Shown here piece after piece: positions 1 through 8,474 of a stretch of 64,000 bases of DNA; within the stretch, counting starts at the first letter, position 1, and each line of letters opens with the position of its first letter. A program made the position numbers and the translations under genes. Location: contig PLYN01000014.1 of NCBI GenBank assembly GCA_003151815.1, positions 25,260 through 89,259 of the forward strand, given 5' to 3'. Under the pieces are notes generated by a model. That model was not told the DNA's origin and did no database searches. It saw only the letters and a list, made by a program, of their open reading frames with translations. The DNA comes from Bacteroidota bacterium. Lineage in GTDB: Bacteria > Bacteroidota > Bacteroidia > 2-12-FULL-35-15.

Positions 1-83
1 TTGCACATGGCACATTGCGCAAATGTATTTGCTTTGTTGATGAGCAACAACAATCCTATTAAAAGCGAACCGTATTTTTTCAT
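1..83 (-). CDS. Small secreted or membrane protein with CAMC motif (5' part only)
   Basis: An open frame starts with ATG at 83 and runs off the left edge of the window after 27 codons. It encodes a lysine start, a hydrophobic stretch (SLLIGLLLLI) and then a cleavage-like site followed by FAQCAMC. From memory, Bacteroidota carry a small (about 60-70 residue) protein of this form, with signal peptide, CAMCR motif and one further membrane helix, at the end of the cytochrome oxidase/SCO/DUF420 gene train. That is the position it has here. The paired cysteines suggest metal or redox handling during oxidase assembly, but no function is established. Only the N-terminus is visible. Confidence 0.65.
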   Translation of the reverse strand, partial: MKKYGSLLIGLLLLINKANTFAQCAMC

Positions 84-107
84 CTAAATATAAATTTACA
101 AATTATT

Positions 108-240
108 TAACCACATAGAAACATAGTAATATTCTATTTCAAGTTTTACATAGTTTCCCGATAAATCGGGAACATAAAGAGCTATGCGTAAAAAAAATAT
201 TTTTCTATACTTCCTTTTTTTCTATGACCCTATGTGGTTA
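108..240. repeat. Nested inverted repeat with CCACATAG ends
   Basis: The outer arms TAACCACATAG (108-118) and CTATGTGGTTA (230-240) are perfect 11-bp complements. ACATAG words recur inside them. At 155-172 there is an inner hairpin, TTCCCGA and TCGGGAA around a 4-nt loop. The element fills the gap between the DUF420 gene and the small CAMC gene. It looks like a short mobile or dispersed intergenic element, or a structured transcript end. The right arm is followed by a T-run on the plus strand. Confidence 0.6.
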
Positions 241-247
241 TTTTTTT

Positions 248-778
248 TCAATTCACGTAATACGGCGAGATCATTATATATACAATCACACCAGTAACCG
301 TTACATATAGCCAGATGGGGAAACTCCAACGCGTTAATTTTTTATGTTTTTCCACCTGCATTTGTAATCCTTTATGAAACGACAATAATATCAAAGGCAA
401 CACCACTGCCGCTAATATAATATGACTAATGAGAATTGTTAAATAGATCGGTCGGATCGGATTATCCACCGGGAACGAGGTTTCCTGAGCTAACCAATGG
501 TAGGTTATGTAGGATAAAAGAAATACCGAAGATAAAATAAAAGTAAAGATGTTTATTTTTTTATGTGTTGCAATATTTTTTTGTTTGATCATGTATAATG
601 ATAACAAAAGCAATATGCTGCAAGTACCATTAATAATGGCATTAAGCTTCGGCAAACTATATACAAAAGTGGGAATGGTTTCCGGAACCGGCAATATTTT
701 TTTGTTAAGGATAACCACTGCAACCAATATCACTACCGATACTGTCATTACTAATCTGAAAACTAATTTATCGTTCAT
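248..778 (-). CDS. DUF420 family membrane protein
   Basis: A 176-residue protein with about five hydrophobic segments, matching the DUF420 (YozB/CtaM-like) family. Members accompany cytochrome oxidase genes and are thought to help oxidase assembly; the Staphylococcus relative CtaM is required for heme-copper oxidase function. Conserved-looking features are the HKKIN loop, the YHW segment near residue 98 and the RPIYLTILISHIILA helix. I chose ATG at 778 because the longer frame (to 832) would overlap the upstream SCO gene and adds 18 polar residues before the first helix. It follows SCO in the same operon with a 28-bp gap. The family call is firm; the exact role is inferred from family and context. 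Confidence 0.85.
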   Translation of the reverse strand: MNDKLVFRLVMTVSVVILVAVVILNKKILPVPETIPTFVYSLPKLNAIINGTCSILLLLSLYMIKQKNIATHKKINIFTFILSSVFLLSYITYHWLAQETSFPVDNPIRPIYLTILISHIILAAVVLPLILLSFHKGLQMQVEKHKKLTRWSFPIWLYVTVTGVIVYIMISPYYVN

Positions 779-806
779 CCTATATATTATTTGGTTATTA
801 CAATTT

Positions 807-1484
807 TTACTCAGTACTTTTTTTATGGGCATTATCCTTTATAAAATATTCAGCAATTAATACTTTGATGTCATCTAACAGATCGTTCACTTCTTTAATA
901 TTTGTTCCGTCATAAATACCGCGAATGTGTTTTTCCTTATCTACCAGAACAAACAATTCACTGTGTATGAAATCATCCGGTCCACCATCACCTTCCATGG
1001 CATTCAACAAATAACCATTTCTCGCAAGGTCATACAAAGCCTTTTTATCGCCTGTAACAAAGTTCCATATCTTCGTATCGGCATGCACCATGTTGGCATA
1101 TGCTTTTAATACTGGTACAGAATCGTTTTCAGGATTTACCGTATGAGATAATATTTGAACCATTCCTTTGGTGTATTCAAACTTATCCTGCACACGAAGC
1201 AATTCGGTTGTCATTTTAGGGCAGATGCTTTTACAGGTCGTAAAAAAATAATCGGCCACATAAATTTTACCATCATAGGTTTTATCAGTAATTGTATCTC
1301 CATCCTGATTAACGAATTTAAATGGCGGAATAGAATGGTATATCGTATCTTTTCCGTTTGCAGCCAACTCCCTTTCACCGATATAGCGCAAATGGATAAA
1401 ATTGGTTTTTCCGGTCGAAAGAAACACATACAAGACCGAAGGGAATGTGAGCAGAAAAAGGAGAATTAATAATTTCTTTTGCAC
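807..1484 (-). CDS. SCO1/SenC/PrrC family copper chaperone
   Basis: A 225-residue thioredoxin-fold protein that in this family delivers copper to, or reduces cysteines of, the CuA site of cytochrome oxidase subunit II. An N-terminal hydrophobic anchor (residues 4-22) would hold it on the periplasmic face of the inner membrane. The copper ligands are present: CKSIC gives the CxxxC pair at C84 and C88, and H174 lies in the conserved DDFIHS segment. The start codon is GTG at 1484. It lies downstream of the oxidase subunit genes and a hairpin terminator, so it may be transcribed partly by read-through. The family assignment is confident. Confidence 0.93.
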   Translation of the reverse strand: MQKKLLILLFLLTFPSVLYVFLSTGKTNFIHLRYIGERELAANGKDTIYHSIPPFKFVNQDGDTITDKTYDGKIYVADYFFTTCKSICPKMTTELLRVQDKFEYTKGMVQILSHTVNPENDSVPVLKAYANMVHADTKIWNFVTGDKKALYDLARNGYLLNAMEGDGGPDDFIHSELFVLVDKEKHIRGIYDGTNIKEVNDLLDDIKVLIAEYFIKDNAHKKSTE

Positions 1485-1523
1485 GATCGATGAGAGTTAA
1501 ATGAGAGTGCAAAAATACAAACA

Positions 1524-1555
1524 AAAATGGTCCCGTATTGCTACGCGACCATTTT
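1524..1555 (-). terminator. Hairpin terminator after the oxidase subunit genes
   Basis: AAAATGGTC and GACCATTTT form a 9-bp stem. It continues, after one C/C mismatch, into CGTA/TACG with a TTGC loop. On the minus strand, just after the subunit IV stop, the stem is followed by TTTTTGTTTGT. A T-rich stretch also follows on the plus strand. It separates the structural oxidase genes from SCO. Confidence 0.7.
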
Positions 1556-1621
1556 ATTTATTCCTGTAATTTTATTTTCAATCAACGATTTTTTTGTGCT
1601 TCGTCAATCGTAATTTATTTT

Positions 1622-2134
1622 TTAGTGATGCTCTTCTGCTTCATGATGTTCTCCACCTTCTTCATGAGTTGCTCCTGCTTCATGACCACCATGACCTAAT
1701 TTTGCTGCTGCATTCAAATCATTTTTTTGTTGCTCGATAAGATGATCCATTTTATCCTTGTGAACTTTTACATAATTCGCCTCAGCAACTAAAACATAAA
1801 CCAAATACAATATAAAAACGGTATATGGCGCAATAACAGCATATTTTAAACCTTTCTTTTCATGCTCCAAATGCATGAACTTATATATGATATAATATGC
1901 TTTACCAAGTGTTAAACCAATGAAAATAAGTTTAAGAAGACTTGTAGATGTTCTGAGTTCCGGATCCAACAAATGCCAATCCTTAGCATATGAACCAATG
2001 ATAAGTTCAGTAATTGTAACTGCTAACATTATCCAGAAAACATTCCATAGTTTTCTGCGCATTAATTTTCCTTCTTCTTCGCTATGATGAGCCATTAACT
2101 CATACTGTGGGTAATCATCGTGAAATTCTGACAT
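1622..2134 (-). CDS. Cytochrome c oxidase subunit IV family protein with His-rich tail
   Basis: A 170-residue protein with three predicted membrane helices (about residues 29-49, 65-83 and 97-117), as in the bacterial subunit IV (COX4_pro) family, an accessory subunit of caa3/bo-type heme-copper oxidases. The segment KLWNVFWIMLAVTITELIIG is typical of the first helix. The last 25 residues are unusual, rich in His, Glu and Gly (GHGGHEAG, EEHH end), and could bind metal. It lies 64 bp downstream of subunit III in the operon and before the terminator at about 1540. Confidence 0.88.
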   Translation of the reverse strand: MSEFHDDYPQYELMAHHSEEEGKLMRRKLWNVFWIMLAVTITELIIGSYAKDWHLLDPELRTSTSLLKLIFIGLTLGKAYYIIYKFMHLEHEKKGLKYAVIAPYTVFILYLVYVLVAEANYVKVHKDKMDHLIEQQKNDLNAAAKLGHGGHEAGATHEEGGEHHEAEEHH

Positions 2135-2161
2135 ATTTTTTATTTTTTTATTTTTTATTCC

Positions 2162-2190
2162 CTATTAACTATTGTCTATTTACTATTCTC
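2162..2190. repeat. CTATTnn heptad array
   Basis: Four consecutive 7-nt units, CTATTAA, CTATTGT, CTATTTA and CTATTCT, occupy the 64-bp gap between the subunit III and subunit IV genes. The period is exact and the last two bases vary. It resembles, in period but not in sequence, the CTTTnAA arrays seen elsewhere in the window. Confidence 0.55.
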
Positions 2191-2198
2191 TTCCTTTT

Positions 2199-2924
2199 TT
2201 ATAATAAATAGAAAAATGTAAATACGAATACCCATACTAAATCCACAAAATGCCAATACAATCCTGTCTTTTCGATCATTTCATAGTGACCGCGTCTTTC
2301 GTAAGTACCTTTAACTACATTTATAAAAATAATAATATTGATGATAACACCACTAAAAACGTGGAAACCGTGAAAGCCTGTGATGAAGAAAAAGAAGTTG
2401 GCGAATACCGGTAAACCGTATTCGTTCACTGTCATGTTAGCACCATAAATTGTTTTATCAACCCAATGTCCGTTCTCAAATACATTACGAACAGCACCAT
2501 GATCAGTTCCAACGATAAAGTGAAACCACTCCCAAGCTTGGGAACCCACAAACATAGCACCACCAATGATTGTTAAAAATAACCACATCGTTACTTTCTT
2601 TTTATCATTACGATGACCTGCCTCAACAGCCAACACCATCGTTACGGAACTCATGATGAGTATCAAGGTCATTAAACCCACATAAGCCAATGGAATATGT
2701 CCTTCATAAAAAGGGAAATGGGTAAATACATCGGCCGGATTAGGCCAAACTTCCGGATGTTTGTGGCGCATAAAACCGTATGCTCCTAATAAACCTGAAA
2801 ATGTTAATGCATCAGATACCAGGAAAAACCACATAAATAATTTTCCGTAACTAACGCCAAATGGTGATTTACCACCACTCCAAGCTGAACCTGAATCTTT
2901 TTCTGCTACTGCGTGACTTGACAT
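2199..2924 (-). CDS. Cytochrome c oxidase subunit III (first of two)
   Basis: A 241-residue heme-copper oxidase subunit III with about seven hydrophobic segments. Family landmarks are GFHGFHVFSG and the C-terminal YWHFVDLVWVFVFTF, which carry the conserved His and the HFVDxVW signature. Subunit III stabilises the catalytic core and may help proton uptake. It is 91 bp downstream of a second, shorter subunit III gene, an arrangement I know as normal for Bacteroidota aa3/caa3 oxidases. The genes for catalytic subunits I and II are not in this window. Confidence 0.92.
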   Translation of the reverse strand: MSSHAVAEKDSGSAWSGGKSPFGVSYGKLFMWFFLVSDALTFSGLLGAYGFMRHKHPEVWPNPADVFTHFPFYEGHIPLAYVGLMTLILIMSSVTMVLAVEAGHRNDKKKVTMWLFLTIIGGAMFVGSQAWEWFHFIVGTDHGAVRNVFENGHWVDKTIYGANMTVNEYGLPVFANFFFFITGFHGFHVFSGVIINIIIFINVVKGTYERRGHYEMIEKTGLYWHFVDLVWVFVFTFFYLL

Positions 2925-3015
2925 ATTTTTTTTCTAATTTATAATTCCACAATACTATGGAATGAGTTAACGACTAATTTTACGGGTGCTAATATGCGAA
3001 CTTTTTATTGAATTT

Positions 3016-3594
3016 TCAACGAACATATAATAAAAATAAGAACAAATATATCCACAAGGCATCTAAAAAATGCCAAAAAATGGCGCAAAGCTTTATTCCG
3101 TAAAGGTTTTCGGAATCATATCTTTTACCTAATGTTTTTATCCACACTACTGATAAAGCCAAAATTCCACCTACCAAATGTACTAAGTGTAAACCTGTTA
3201 AAATATATAAAAATGAACCGGCTGCATTGCTATAACTGCCTGCAAAAACAACCTTTTGTTCAACCAATACTCCCCAGGCTTTAAACTGACAAACAATAAA
3301 TGCAAAACCAAGTAATAAGGTAATTGATGAAGCAATTTTCATGTTTTTAAAATCGTTTTTTTTAGCTGAAGAAAGCACCCAATTCATTGTTACGCTGCTC
3401 AGAATAATAACAGCAGTACTAACATAAAATAATTGAGGCAGATCAAATTGCAACCAATCGCCTTTTTCCATGCGCACCACGTATGCACTTGTTAAACCGG
3501 CAAATACCATCACCATGCTCACCATAGCAACCCAAATAAGCGGTTTTCCTACTTTTTCCCTTATGATGCGCTCTTCACTTAATACTGTTTCCAT
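3016..3594 (-). CDS. Cytochrome c oxidase subunit III (second, shorter copy)
   Basis: A 192-residue heme-copper oxidase subunit III with about five membrane helices, lacking the two N-terminal helices of long-form subunit III. The diagnostic segments are GLHLVHLVGG and FWHFLDALWIYLFLF. It lies between ctaB and the longer subunit III gene in the same operon. Its 5' side faces an inverted CTTTnAA repeat pair, which may form a hairpin in the ctaB-to-subunit-III transcript. Confidence 0.9.
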   Translation of the reverse strand: METVLSEERIIREKVGKPLIWVAMVSMVMVFAGLTSAYVVRMEKGDWLQFDLPQLFYVSTAVIILSSVTMNWVLSSAKKNDFKNMKIASSITLLLGFAFIVCQFKAWGVLVEQKVVFAGSYSNAAGSFLYILTGLHLVHLVGGILALSVVWIKTLGKRYDSENLYGIKLCAIFWHFLDALWIYLFLFLLYVR

Positions 3595-3600
3595 TTTTTT

Positions 3601-3731
3601 AGTTTAAAGTTCAAAGTTTGAAAGTTTAAAGTTTTTTCAAACATCAATAATCAATCCTCTACTTCCTTTGTTCTCTAATAATAAAGTCTATAGTTAAAAA
3701 GCTTTGAACTTTAAACTTTCAAACTTTGAAC
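3601..3731. repeat. Inverted pair of CTTTnAA heptad arrays
   Basis: The segments 3609-3633 and 3707-3731 are perfect 25-bp inverted complements, with a 73-bp spacer. Both arms are made of 7-nt units of the form AACTTTn. The pair fills the space between ctaB and the next oxidase gene. It is the longest perfect pair of the family described in the findings. Confidence 0.75.
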
Positions 3732-3735
3732 TAAT

Positions 3736-4638
3736 TTACTTCCCTATCATTACCGCCAGCTGAACCACCGGCAAATAAATAAATGATCCGAACATCAACT
3801 TACGGGCAGATTCTATCGTTAGATCCTTATATAGTGTGTATGCCTGCAAAGCAAACAATATCCCGCAAATGGAGATAATAATTGCTGAAATAATTCCGGA
3901 CATTCCAAACAATACAGGAAATAAACTTATCGGCAATAAAAATAAGGTGTACACTAAAATCTGAAAAGCGCTGCTTTTATCCCTTCCACCTATAGATGGT
4001 AGCATCCTAAATCCCGCTTTTTTGTAATCATCATCTACCACCCAGGCAATAGCCCAGAAGTGAGGAAACTGCCACATGAACTGCACAGCAAATAAAATCC
4101 AGGCTTCAAATTTAATTTCACCAAAACCTGATGTTGAAGCCACATATCCTAACAAAGGAGGAATTGCACCCGGGAAAGCTCCTACAAATACCGCAAACGG
4201 TGTTACGCGCTTCAAGGGTGTATAAACAACAGTATATAAAATTAGGGCGAGTGTACCTAAGATCCCGCTCATGGGATTCATATATATCCATAATATAGCT
4301 ATGCCTGCAATGCCCATTATCGCTGCCAAAACAAACGATTCATTGATGCTCATTCGTTCCTGAGGCAATGGTCGGTTTTTGGTTCTATCCATTAATTTAT
4401 CAAGATCTTTTTCGATAATCTGGTTAAAACCATTGGAAGAGCCTGTTACTAAAAAACCACCCAAAATAAGCAATAACATTTTTGACCAGTTTACTTCCTG
4501 AGAACCAATCACAAAACCAAATGCAGCCGACAACACAACCAAAGAAGCAAGGCGCATCTTTACAAATTGTGCATAATCACGGACTTTACTCATTATGGTA
4601 ATTGAATTTTCGGCTGTATTGATATTTTCAACAATCAA
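3736..4638 (-). CDS. ctaB: Protoheme IX farnesyltransferase (heme O synthase)
   Basis: A 300-residue polytopic UbiA-superfamily prenyltransferase that adds a farnesyl group to heme B to give heme O, the precursor of heme A for the oxidase encoded downstream. The allylic diphosphate-binding motif is intact: N72, D78, D80 and the MDRTKNRPLP run at 83-92. The second aspartate-rich motif (DDDYKKAGFRMLP) is near residue 202. About eight or nine membrane helices are expected. An alternative start is ATG at 4593 (MSKVRDY), which removes 15 polar residues. It is the first gene of the oxidase train on this strand. Confidence 0.93.
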   Translation of the reverse strand: MIVENINTAENSITIMSKVRDYAQFVKMRLASLVVLSAAFGFVIGSQEVNWSKMLLLILGGFLVTGSSNGFNQIIEKDLDKLMDRTKNRPLPQERMSINESFVLAAIMGIAGIAILWIYMNPMSGILGTLALILYTVVYTPLKRVTPFAVFVGAFPGAIPPLLGYVASTSGFGEIKFEAWILFAVQFMWQFPHFWAIAWVVDDDYKKAGFRMLPSIGGRDKSSAFQILVYTLFLLPISLFPVLFGMSGIISAIIISICGILFALQAYTLYKDLTIESARKLMFGSFIYLPVVQLAVMIGK

Positions 4639-4771
4639 TTTTTATCGCTTTTTGTAAACGGGTACAATTTTACCATTTTTTTATGAGAATTAGATGGAGA
4701 AATTTAAAATTTAGACCATTTCTAAATTATGAGGTATGAGGATATATTTTTTTCAATTTTGAGAAGTTCCA

Positions 4772-6421
4772 TCAAAAATCATTATACAAATTACCAAGAT
4801 CGGTTTTAATACCAACAAAAATATAAGGAGTTTGTTTTGTATAAGTGCTGGTTTGTTCAACACGATAGGATACACCTGCTTCTATTTTAAAATTCATTCT
4901 TGAATCTAAAATATAGGCTCCACGCAATGAGGTTGTAATTAAGTTTGTTCGGATACCTTGTGCAATATGATTACCATAATCACTCAGACGATTTACATAA
5001 GAAATAAATATGTTTTTTCCATAATCTTTACCCGTACTATCTGCACCGTAAACAGCATAGATGCATTTTGCTTCAATAAATATACGTTTGTATCTGTAAT
5101 TTAAAAATGTTGCCGATTCCATAAAATTAGCCCCCAATGGATGTGCTAATGGTTGATTGAGTTGCCCGTAATTTTGTTGAACGCTGCCATGTGAATAAGT
5201 ATAAGGCCTTGCAGAATTAAATTCGGTTTGAAAATTCAGCCTGTTTATTTTAAACACATCAAAACTTTTAAATCCCATTTGCAATGCCTCTTTATTCTGC
5301 CAATTGCCATTGTGTTGAAGTGCTTCTTTCAATGCAAAATCGTCCACTAATAGTTGTCCGTAAAGTTGTTGTTTTTTAAAGATTTTTATTTTATAACTCA
5401 ATCCAATTAAAGCATTATCACTTGAACCTAATGAATATTCTGTTGGACGAAAAAACAGTATCGGGTTCATATAATTGATGTCATAACCACGATAACGATT
5501 ATTATCCGTTCCCTGCCAAACAACGGACTCAAATAAACCAATGTTGATTCGTTTAGAAACATTTATTCCTAAGTAATGAAATGATGCATATTTAGTAGAC
5601 CAATCTTTTTTTAAGCCGGAAGGATTGGTTGCATCCTTCATTATTGTATAAAGATTAACGTAGTTAAATTTCCAAACATTTGTCGTAATTTTAAAATATG
5701 GATAAGGTGCCGAAACATCGGATAAAAATAAAGAACGATAACCATCACCCCAAAATTGCTTGTCCTGCCCTACCTGAAAATTGAAAATTTTATTCGGAGA
5801 ATACGACAAGTATCCGGTAAGATATTGATACGAATAAGCTCTGTTCACGCTGTCGTTATTAGCTCTATAAGCATAGCCAATACCAGGAATAATATGTGTT
5901 GCATTAATAATGGAATCTGTATAACTGTTAAATGTGGCTCTTCCTGCCAACGCTTTCAAGTTGAATGAAAATTTATTTCCTATACTTCCCATTATATTGC
6001 CACCGATTGCCAAATCACTTGTAAAACGTGATGGCGATGTGGCTTGGTATCCAAATGTTGATGTTATAAGGGGGGAAACATCTATTTCAATTTTCTTCTT
6101 TTTTTTATCTTTTGTTTTTATAACCGGAAGGTAACGTCCGTATGCATCCTTAAAAAGTGGGAATGCAATTGTTGAATCTTTTACCTGATTGATATCAGCA
6201 TAACGATAGGGCTTTACGAAGGTTTGAAATTTCTCTTCTTTGTTATTAAAATAATTATCGTATCCATATAAATAATCCCGATTAAGCGTGTAATTCAACT
6301 GTTGTGCAGATAATGAGAAGCAAGACAAAAGAACGGAGAGACAAGAAAAAAGAATAAGGATACAAGACTTAATTTGCCTTGAGCAAGTTTTTAATTTTAA
6401 AATTTTATTCTGTGTGATCAT
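4772..6421 (-). CDS. Outer-membrane beta-barrel protein, RemB/Wzi-like
   Basis: A 549-residue protein with a signal peptide ending at SLSAQ (about residue 41), then alternating polar and aromatic strands typical of a large outer-membrane barrel. The central block with GQDKQFWGDGYRSLFLSD and YPYFKITTNVWKFNYVNLY resembles, from memory, Flavobacterium RemB and the related capsule-assembly Wzi family. A basic KKKKK patch near residue 107 sits in a predicted periplasmic segment. Wzi anchors capsule at the cell surface and RemB supports gliding, so either role would suit the glycan locus downstream, but that link is inferred. It is not adjacent to known capsule genes. Closest neighbours are ctaB downstream and a small exported protein upstream. 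Confidence 0.6.
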   Translation of the reverse strand: MITQNKILKLKTCSRQIKSCILILFSCLSVLLSCFSLSAQQLNYTLNRDYLYGYDNYFNNKEEKFQTFVKPYRYADINQVKDSTIAFPLFKDAYGRYLPVIKTKDKKKKKIEIDVSPLITSTFGYQATSPSRFTSDLAIGGNIMGSIGNKFSFNLKALAGRATFNSYTDSIINATHIIPGIGYAYRANNDSVNRAYSYQYLTGYLSYSPNKIFNFQVGQDKQFWGDGYRSLFLSDVSAPYPYFKITTNVWKFNYVNLYTIMKDATNPSGLKKDWSTKYASFHYLGINVSKRINIGLFESVVWQGTDNNRYRGYDINYMNPILFFRPTEYSLGSSDNALIGLSYKIKIFKKQQLYGQLLVDDFALKEALQHNGNWQNKEALQMGFKSFDVFKINRLNFQTEFNSARPYTYSHGSVQQNYGQLNQPLAHPLGANFMESATFLNYRYKRIFIEAKCIYAVYGADSTGKDYGKNIFISYVNRLSDYGNHIAQGIRTNLITTSLRGAYILDSRMNFKIEAGVSYRVEQTSTYTKQTPYIFVGIKTDLGNLYNDF

Positions 6422-6484
6422 TTGTTAATTCCTTAATATGATGTCCCCATAATTGTAAATTGAATTTAATGCTGAGTTTACAAG

Positions 6485-7162
6485 CTATTTTTCTTTGTCC
6501 AATAGTCCGAGCATTGTTTCCAGTTCGTTGTATTCTTCTTTAAATGCGCCATCAAGTGTCCCGAATTTTGTTTCAAAATCAGCAAAATATAACCTTGCTT
6601 TTTTGTTGCCCGATATTGTAGAAATAAAAAGCCTGTTTGCTAATTCTATTTTGCTGTCGTCAAGTCCCAATTTTGCTGTTTCATATTCTTTGATCGTCTC
6701 TTGAATTTCTTGTTGATTATATTTTCTAATTTTTTTATTGGTAGCAAAATGTCTATTGAGTTTGCCTTTTGTAAAATAAATTTTTTCAATAATCCAAGTT
6801 GTCATTTGATATTTGCGGTCAACCGCTGTCGGGAGATTTCTAATGTCTTCAATTACTAAAGTGTCTTTTTTGAATTTGAATCGAAAAATCAACTTCGCTT
6901 CAAAAAAATCAATGATTGTATCTTGTCCGCATATTGAAAGAGTAAATTCTGAAAATGTTGTTGGTTTGATGTCAGGATTTTTATAGTCACATAAAATAAT
7001 TGTCTTTCCATTTGAAAAATGAAAAGAAGTATCCGGCTGTGCTCCCTTTGTTGTTCCTGCCATTTTATTTTCAAAGCATTTGCAGTCGGTCTTTGCCTTC
7101 TGTCCAGTACAAAAAAATACAGTTGTCAGAACAAAAATACATGTCAAAATTAGTTTTTTCAT
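6485..7162 (-). CDS. Exported protein of unknown function
   Basis: A 225-residue protein that I do not recognise. ATG at 7162 gives a clean signal peptide (MKKLILTCIFVLTTVFFC...), with cleavage likely just before Gln in CTGQ. A cysteine in the h-region end leaves a lipoprotein possible but not convincing. The longer frame to 7240 adds a second hydrophobic stretch and is less likely, because a TATTTTTG -7 element at 7208-7215 would fall inside it. The mature part has a Cys pair (DCKC), many Lys residues, and a helical C-terminus ending NELETMLGLLDKEK. It diverges from the aminopeptidase gene at 7345. Confidence 0.6.
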   Translation of the reverse strand: MKKLILTCIFVLTTVFFCTGQKAKTDCKCFENKMAGTTKGAQPDTSFHFSNGKTIILCDYKNPDIKPTTFSEFTLSICGQDTIIDFFEAKLIFRFKFKKDTLVIEDIRNLPTAVDRKYQMTTWIIEKIYFTKGKLNRHFATNKKIRKYNQQEIQETIKEYETAKLGLDDSKIELANRLFISTISGNKKARLYFADFETKFGTLDGAFKEEYNELETMLGLLDKEK

Positions 7163-7344
7163 ATACGTTGTTATAATAACAGTTGTTAAAAAACTGCTAA
7201 TATTAGCCAAAAATAGTAAATAAATACGCTTACAGTGCATTGATAAATGTTATTTGGATTGTTACCTTGGGTCTATATTTTGCGAATGCTATCAAATAAT
7301 TATAGAGTCGACGGATTAAGATTTCTTTTATTTACATTTACAAT

Positions 7345-8388
7345 ATGCTTAAAATTTCAATAAAAATATTTTTGTCTTTACTTCTTTTTGCAATTATGCT
7401 TTTCTCCTTAATTGCACATGATATTATAATTTATGGCCTTTCACAAGGAAAAGGTCAATTAACTATTGTGTTGAATTCACGACCTATCGAGGACGTTTTA
7501 CAAGATAAAACTTTTCCTGATTCATTAAAATACAAACTGAAATTGATCAATGAAATAAAACAGTTTGCAATCGACAGCATTGGAATTCATTCAAGCAAAA
7601 ATTATTCTACTGTCTATGATCAACATAACAAATCAATTTTATGGACGGTTACAGCCTGCGAACCATTTGCATTTAAAGCAAAAGAATGGACATTCCCTTT
7701 TCTTGGAACAGTTTCTTATAAAGGTTTTTTCAATAAAAAAGAAGCTCAAAAAGAAATTTCAGCATTAAGGTTAAAAGGTTATGATGTTGATGTTTACAGC
7801 CCTTCCGCATGGTCGACGCTTGGATGGTTTCAAGATCCGATCCTTTCCAACATGCTTTACAGAACTGATGGTCAACTTGCAAATTTGATCATTCACGAAC
7901 TCACTCATGGAACACTTTATGTGAAAGACAATGTTACTTTTAATGAGAACCTAGCCAATTTTATTGGTGACAAAGGCGCAGAAAATTTTTTAATACTTAA
8001 ATATGGAATTCATTCAAAACAATACTTAGATTATGAACACAGCAAAACAGATGAGAAAATTTTCAAAAAATATATTTTAAAGAGCTCCTACCGCTTGGAT
8101 AGCCTCTACTCCACTCTATCTGAAAAAGACAATCAAACAATAAAAAAACAGAACAAAAATAAATTAATTACTGATATAGTACGAGGTGTAAATAGCTTAC
8201 CATTGTTTAAGAAGAAAGCTTATTTCAGATATTCATTACAAGCTTTTGCCGAAAAAAATACTTTTTTTATGGCCTTCAGCCGGTATGATTCTCAATACGA
8301 AATCTTTGAAAAAGAATACCTAGAAAAACACCAATCCAACTTACGCAATTATATGATCTTTTTGAAAAACAAATACCCTTCTTTATAA
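7345..8388 (+). CDS. Predicted membrane-anchored aminopeptidase (COG4324 type)
   Basis: A 347-residue protein with an N-terminal hydrophobic anchor (about residues 6-30) and the zinc metallopeptidase motif HELTH near residue 188, followed by NENLANFIGDKGAENF, which supplies the downstream glutamate. This pattern matches the putative aminopeptidase family PF10023, found in Bacteroidota and Proteobacteria. The substrate is unknown. A periplasmic or outer-leaflet location is inferred from the anchor. A promoter-like TATATTTTG at 7274-7282 lies about 60 bp upstream. The inverted heptad repeats follow its stop codon. Confidence 0.8.
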   Translation: MLKISIKIFLSLLLFAIMLFSLIAHDIIIYGLSQGKGQLTIVLNSRPIEDVLQDKTFPDSLKYKLKLINEIKQFAIDSIGIHSSKNYSTVYDQHNKSILWTVTACEPFAFKAKEWTFPFLGTVSYKGFFNKKEAQKEISALRLKGYDVDVYSPSAWSTLGWFQDPILSNMLYRTDGQLANLIIHELTHGTLYVKDNVTFNENLANFIGDKGAENFLILKYGIHSKQYLDYEHSKTDEKIFKKYILKSSYRLDSLYSTLSEKDNQTIKKQNKNKLITDIVRGVNSLPLFKKKAYFRYSLQAFAEKNTFFMAFSRYDSQYEIFEKEYLEKHQSNLRNYMIFLKNKYPSL

Positions 8389-8390
8389 GT

Positions 8391-8465
8391 TCAAAGTTAG
8401 AAAGTTTAAAATTGCATTACGATTAGTCATTTAACTTTAAACTTTCTAACTTTAAACTTTAAACT
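8391..8465. repeat. Inverted pair of CTTTnAA heptad arrays
   Basis: The segments 8393-8410 and 8436-8453 are perfect 18-bp inverted complements (AAAGTTAGAAAGTTTAAA and its complement) with a 25-bp spacer. They occupy nearly the whole gap between the aminopeptidase stop and the IcmF GTG start, so any IcmF promoter or leader must overlap the repeat. Confidence 0.7.
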
Positions 8466-8474
8466 CAATTATTC

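Noticed and set aside
549-860. 103-aa plus-strand frame opposite DUF420
   Set aside because: Antisense shadow of the DUF420 and SCO genes; no start context and no family resemblance.
4700-4735. AATTTAGA/TCTAAATT hairpin between ctaB and the barrel gene
   Set aside because: AT-only 8-bp stem in very AT-rich DNA; expected by chance.
6485-7240. Lipoprotein call for the exported unknown protein
   Set aside because: The cysteine in VFFC lacks a good lipobox and a normal signal cleavage before Gln fits better.
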